From assembly GCA_964596705.1 (NCBI GenBank), contig CAZQVG010000014.1:1-11937 (forward strand): a stretch of 11,937 bases of DNA, in the 5' to 3' direction. Below the pieces are notes generated by a model. That model was not told the origin of the DNA and searched no databases. It worked only from the letters and a program-made list of their open reading frames with translations. Both the position numbers and the translations under genes were made by a program. Every line of letters begins with the position of its first letter. The stretch's first letter is position 1. This DNA comes from JABJPM01 sp964596705. GTDB lineage: Archaea; Nanobdellota; Nanobdellia; SCGC-AAA011-G17; PNOQ01. Below are positions 10,740 through 11,937 of the stretch, piece after piece.

Positions 10740-11937
10740 GCATAGTTTCTATTTTTTACACTAACCCTGATTACTTTTCTTTAATTGTGTTTAGTATAGT
10801 TCTTGCTACAATTTTATTAATAAAAAGAAAAAATTTAGAGCTTCAAAAAATATTATTTCCTTTCTTATACTTGATAATGTATAAAACAAAATGGGGCCTA
10901 AGGAAAATGGACTCCATTGCTACTAAATTAAAGCACCATAGAAAGAAAATAGCTTACACATCCATAATTACAGGATATTTAGGCATGATTTTAATGACTT
11001 CCTTGTTTTTGATCTCAATTTATAGATACTTCTTTATAGAGCGAGAGGCAGTTGTCGCACCTTTATTGCCTGGTGCATCTATTCCTGGAATGCCTCATCT
11101 TTCGTTCATGCATTGGTTAATCGCAATCTTTGTTTTAGCTACTGTTCATGAATTTGCTCACGGAATACTGGCAAGGATGTATGATATAAAAGTAAAATCT
11201 TCTGGATTTGCATTCTTTGGTATAATACTTCCCATAATCCCTGCAGCATTTGTTGAACCAGATGAAAAACAAATGGAGAAAAAATCAAAAGAAGCTCAAC
11301 TTGCAGTATTATCTGCAGGAACATTTTCAAACTTCCTATTTGCTGGAGTTTTCTTATTAATATTGACCTTAATCATGGCACCTCTAACAGCTCCATTAAC
11401 CGAAGAGCAAGGAGTCTTAATAGCTAATGTTTCTCAAGATGGGCCAGCCTACAAAGCAGGCATACAGCCTGGCGAAGTTATCACTGCAATAAATAAAGCA
11501 GAGATAAGATCATTTAATGATTTAATTTCTATAATCAATCAAACTCAGCCTTATGAAAAAATAACTCTAACTACAAACACAACTACTTACACTTTAGTCT
11601 TAGCAGAACACCCAGACCACTTATCTTATGGGTATATGGGTGTAAGTTTAGCTCAAAAAACAGGTTTCAAACAAGAATACATAGATAAATATGGCATGTT
11701 TACAATCCAATCTTTGCTTTGGTTAAGTATCCTAATTTATTGGTTATTCCTAACAAATCTAATGGTAGGCCTAGTAAATCTTTTGCCAGTGGGAATTGTA
11801 GACGGTGGAAGAATGTTTTTCCTAGCACTAACATCCATTACAAAGAACGAAAAAATTGCAAAAGTTATATTTGCAATTGTAAGTATATTTTTATTGTTGG
11901 CATTATTATTCTTCTTAATCCCTGCATTATTTAGTTA
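10736..11937 (+). CDS. Site-2 protease, M50 family, with PDZ domain (3' end beyond window)
   Basis: Intramembrane zinc metalloprotease that cleaves membrane-bound substrates, often in regulated proteolysis of membrane regulators; the substrate is unknown. 400 complete codons are visible. Order: a first hydrophobic helix (about 13-29), a basic loop, a second (about 74-97), a membrane helix with the zinc motif HEFAH (His138, Glu139, His142), another (about 157-173, ending AAFVEPDE), one at about 195-216, a PDZ domain (about 226-290, with GPAYKAGIQPGEVITAI), then a helix (about 322-348) entering NLLPVGIVDGG, where Asp356 is the third metal ligand, and a last hydrophobic segment (about 376-399). 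The frame is open at the right edge; the final two bases TA could begin a stop codon. The start overlaps eL40 by four bases. Confidence 0.94.
   Translation, partial: MSIVSIFYTNPDYFSLIVFSIVLATILLIKRKNLELQKILFPFLYLIMYKTKWGLRKMDSIATKLKHHRKKIAYTSIITGYLGMILMTSLFLISIYRYFFIEREAVVAPLLPGASIPGMPHLSFMHWLIAIFVLATVHEFAHGILARMYDIKVKSSGFAFFGIILPIIPAAFVEPDEKQMEKKSKEAQLAVLSAGTFSNFLFAGVFLLILTLIMAPLTAPLTEEQGVLIANVSQDGPAYKAGIQPGEVITAINKAEIRSFNDLISIINQTQPYEKITLTTNTTTYTLVLAEHPDHLSYGYMGVSLAQKTGFKQEYIDKYGMFTIQSLLWLSILIYWLFLTNLMVGLVNLLPVGIVDGGRMFFLALTSITKNEKIAKVIFAIVSIFLLLALLFFLIPALFS

Noticed and set aside
11139..11330. Minus-strand frame opposite the site-2 protease
   Set aside because: It lies across the HEFAH motif region of a clear M50 protease and is a hydrophobic-codon mirror.
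1..11937. CRISPR array, insertion sequence or prophage
   Set aside because: No regularly spaced repeats, inverted-repeat-flanked transposase, integrase or phage structural gene is visible; the only repeated tracts are the glycine codon runs.

Overview
This window looks like a chromosomal core region of an AT-rich archaeon. Support comes from an aIF5A with a hypusine site, an archaeal secE-spt5-rpl11 string, Rpo12, eL43, eL40, prefoldin beta, UPF0147, archaeal ZPR1, a Dph2-family protein, FtsZ1 with archaeal SepF, and a tRNA-Pro without an encoded CCA. Many genes have a TATA-like box about 25-31 bp before the start codon, as expected for leaderless or short-leader archaeal mRNAs. The small genes, tight packing and a reduced Dph2 suggest a DPANN lineage (Woesearchaeota/Pacearchaeota-like), but that is an inference. 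I see no insertion sequence, CRISPR array, phage gene or rRNA.

Layout. Positions 1-9760 are entirely on the minus strand. In plus-coordinate order they hold: the 5' part of glycyl-tRNA synthetase (runs off the left edge); an unknown 129-aa gene overlapping the end of a short Dph2-like gene; an SlyD-type FKBP isomerase; archaeal ZPR1; a large secreted, lipoprotein-like protein with two seven-glycine linkers; sepF; an eL43-rpo12-prefoldin beta-UPF0147 operon; tRNA-Pro(UGG); a secE-spt5-rpl11 operon; an unknown 90-aa gene following ftsZ; and a second, longer FKBP. A 90-bp divergent promoter region at about 9761-9850 then switches direction. The plus strand carries an unknown 96-aa lysine-rich protein, aIF5A, eL40 and a site-2 protease (M50) that runs off the right edge. 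No gene-free stretch exceeds about 90 bases apart from the tRNA region.

How the genes fit together. Most encode transcription, translation and protein folding functions (GlyRS, aIF5A, eL43, eL40, uL11, Spt5, Rpo12, prefoldin, two FKBPs). SecE belongs to the Sec translocon and the M50 protease acts in the membrane. FtsZ and SepF, the division GTPase and its membrane anchor, lie about 2.8 kb apart on the same strand.

The items most worth a second look are the Dph2-like protein that lacks the whole first domain (and so the first iron-sulfur cysteine), with an unknown gene overlapping it; the bacterial-looking lipoprotein-like gene between zpr1 and sepF; the unknown gene directly downstream of ftsZ; and the long charged tail of uL11. 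I found no clear multi-gene system that is wholly new. The Dph2 pair is the nearest candidate.
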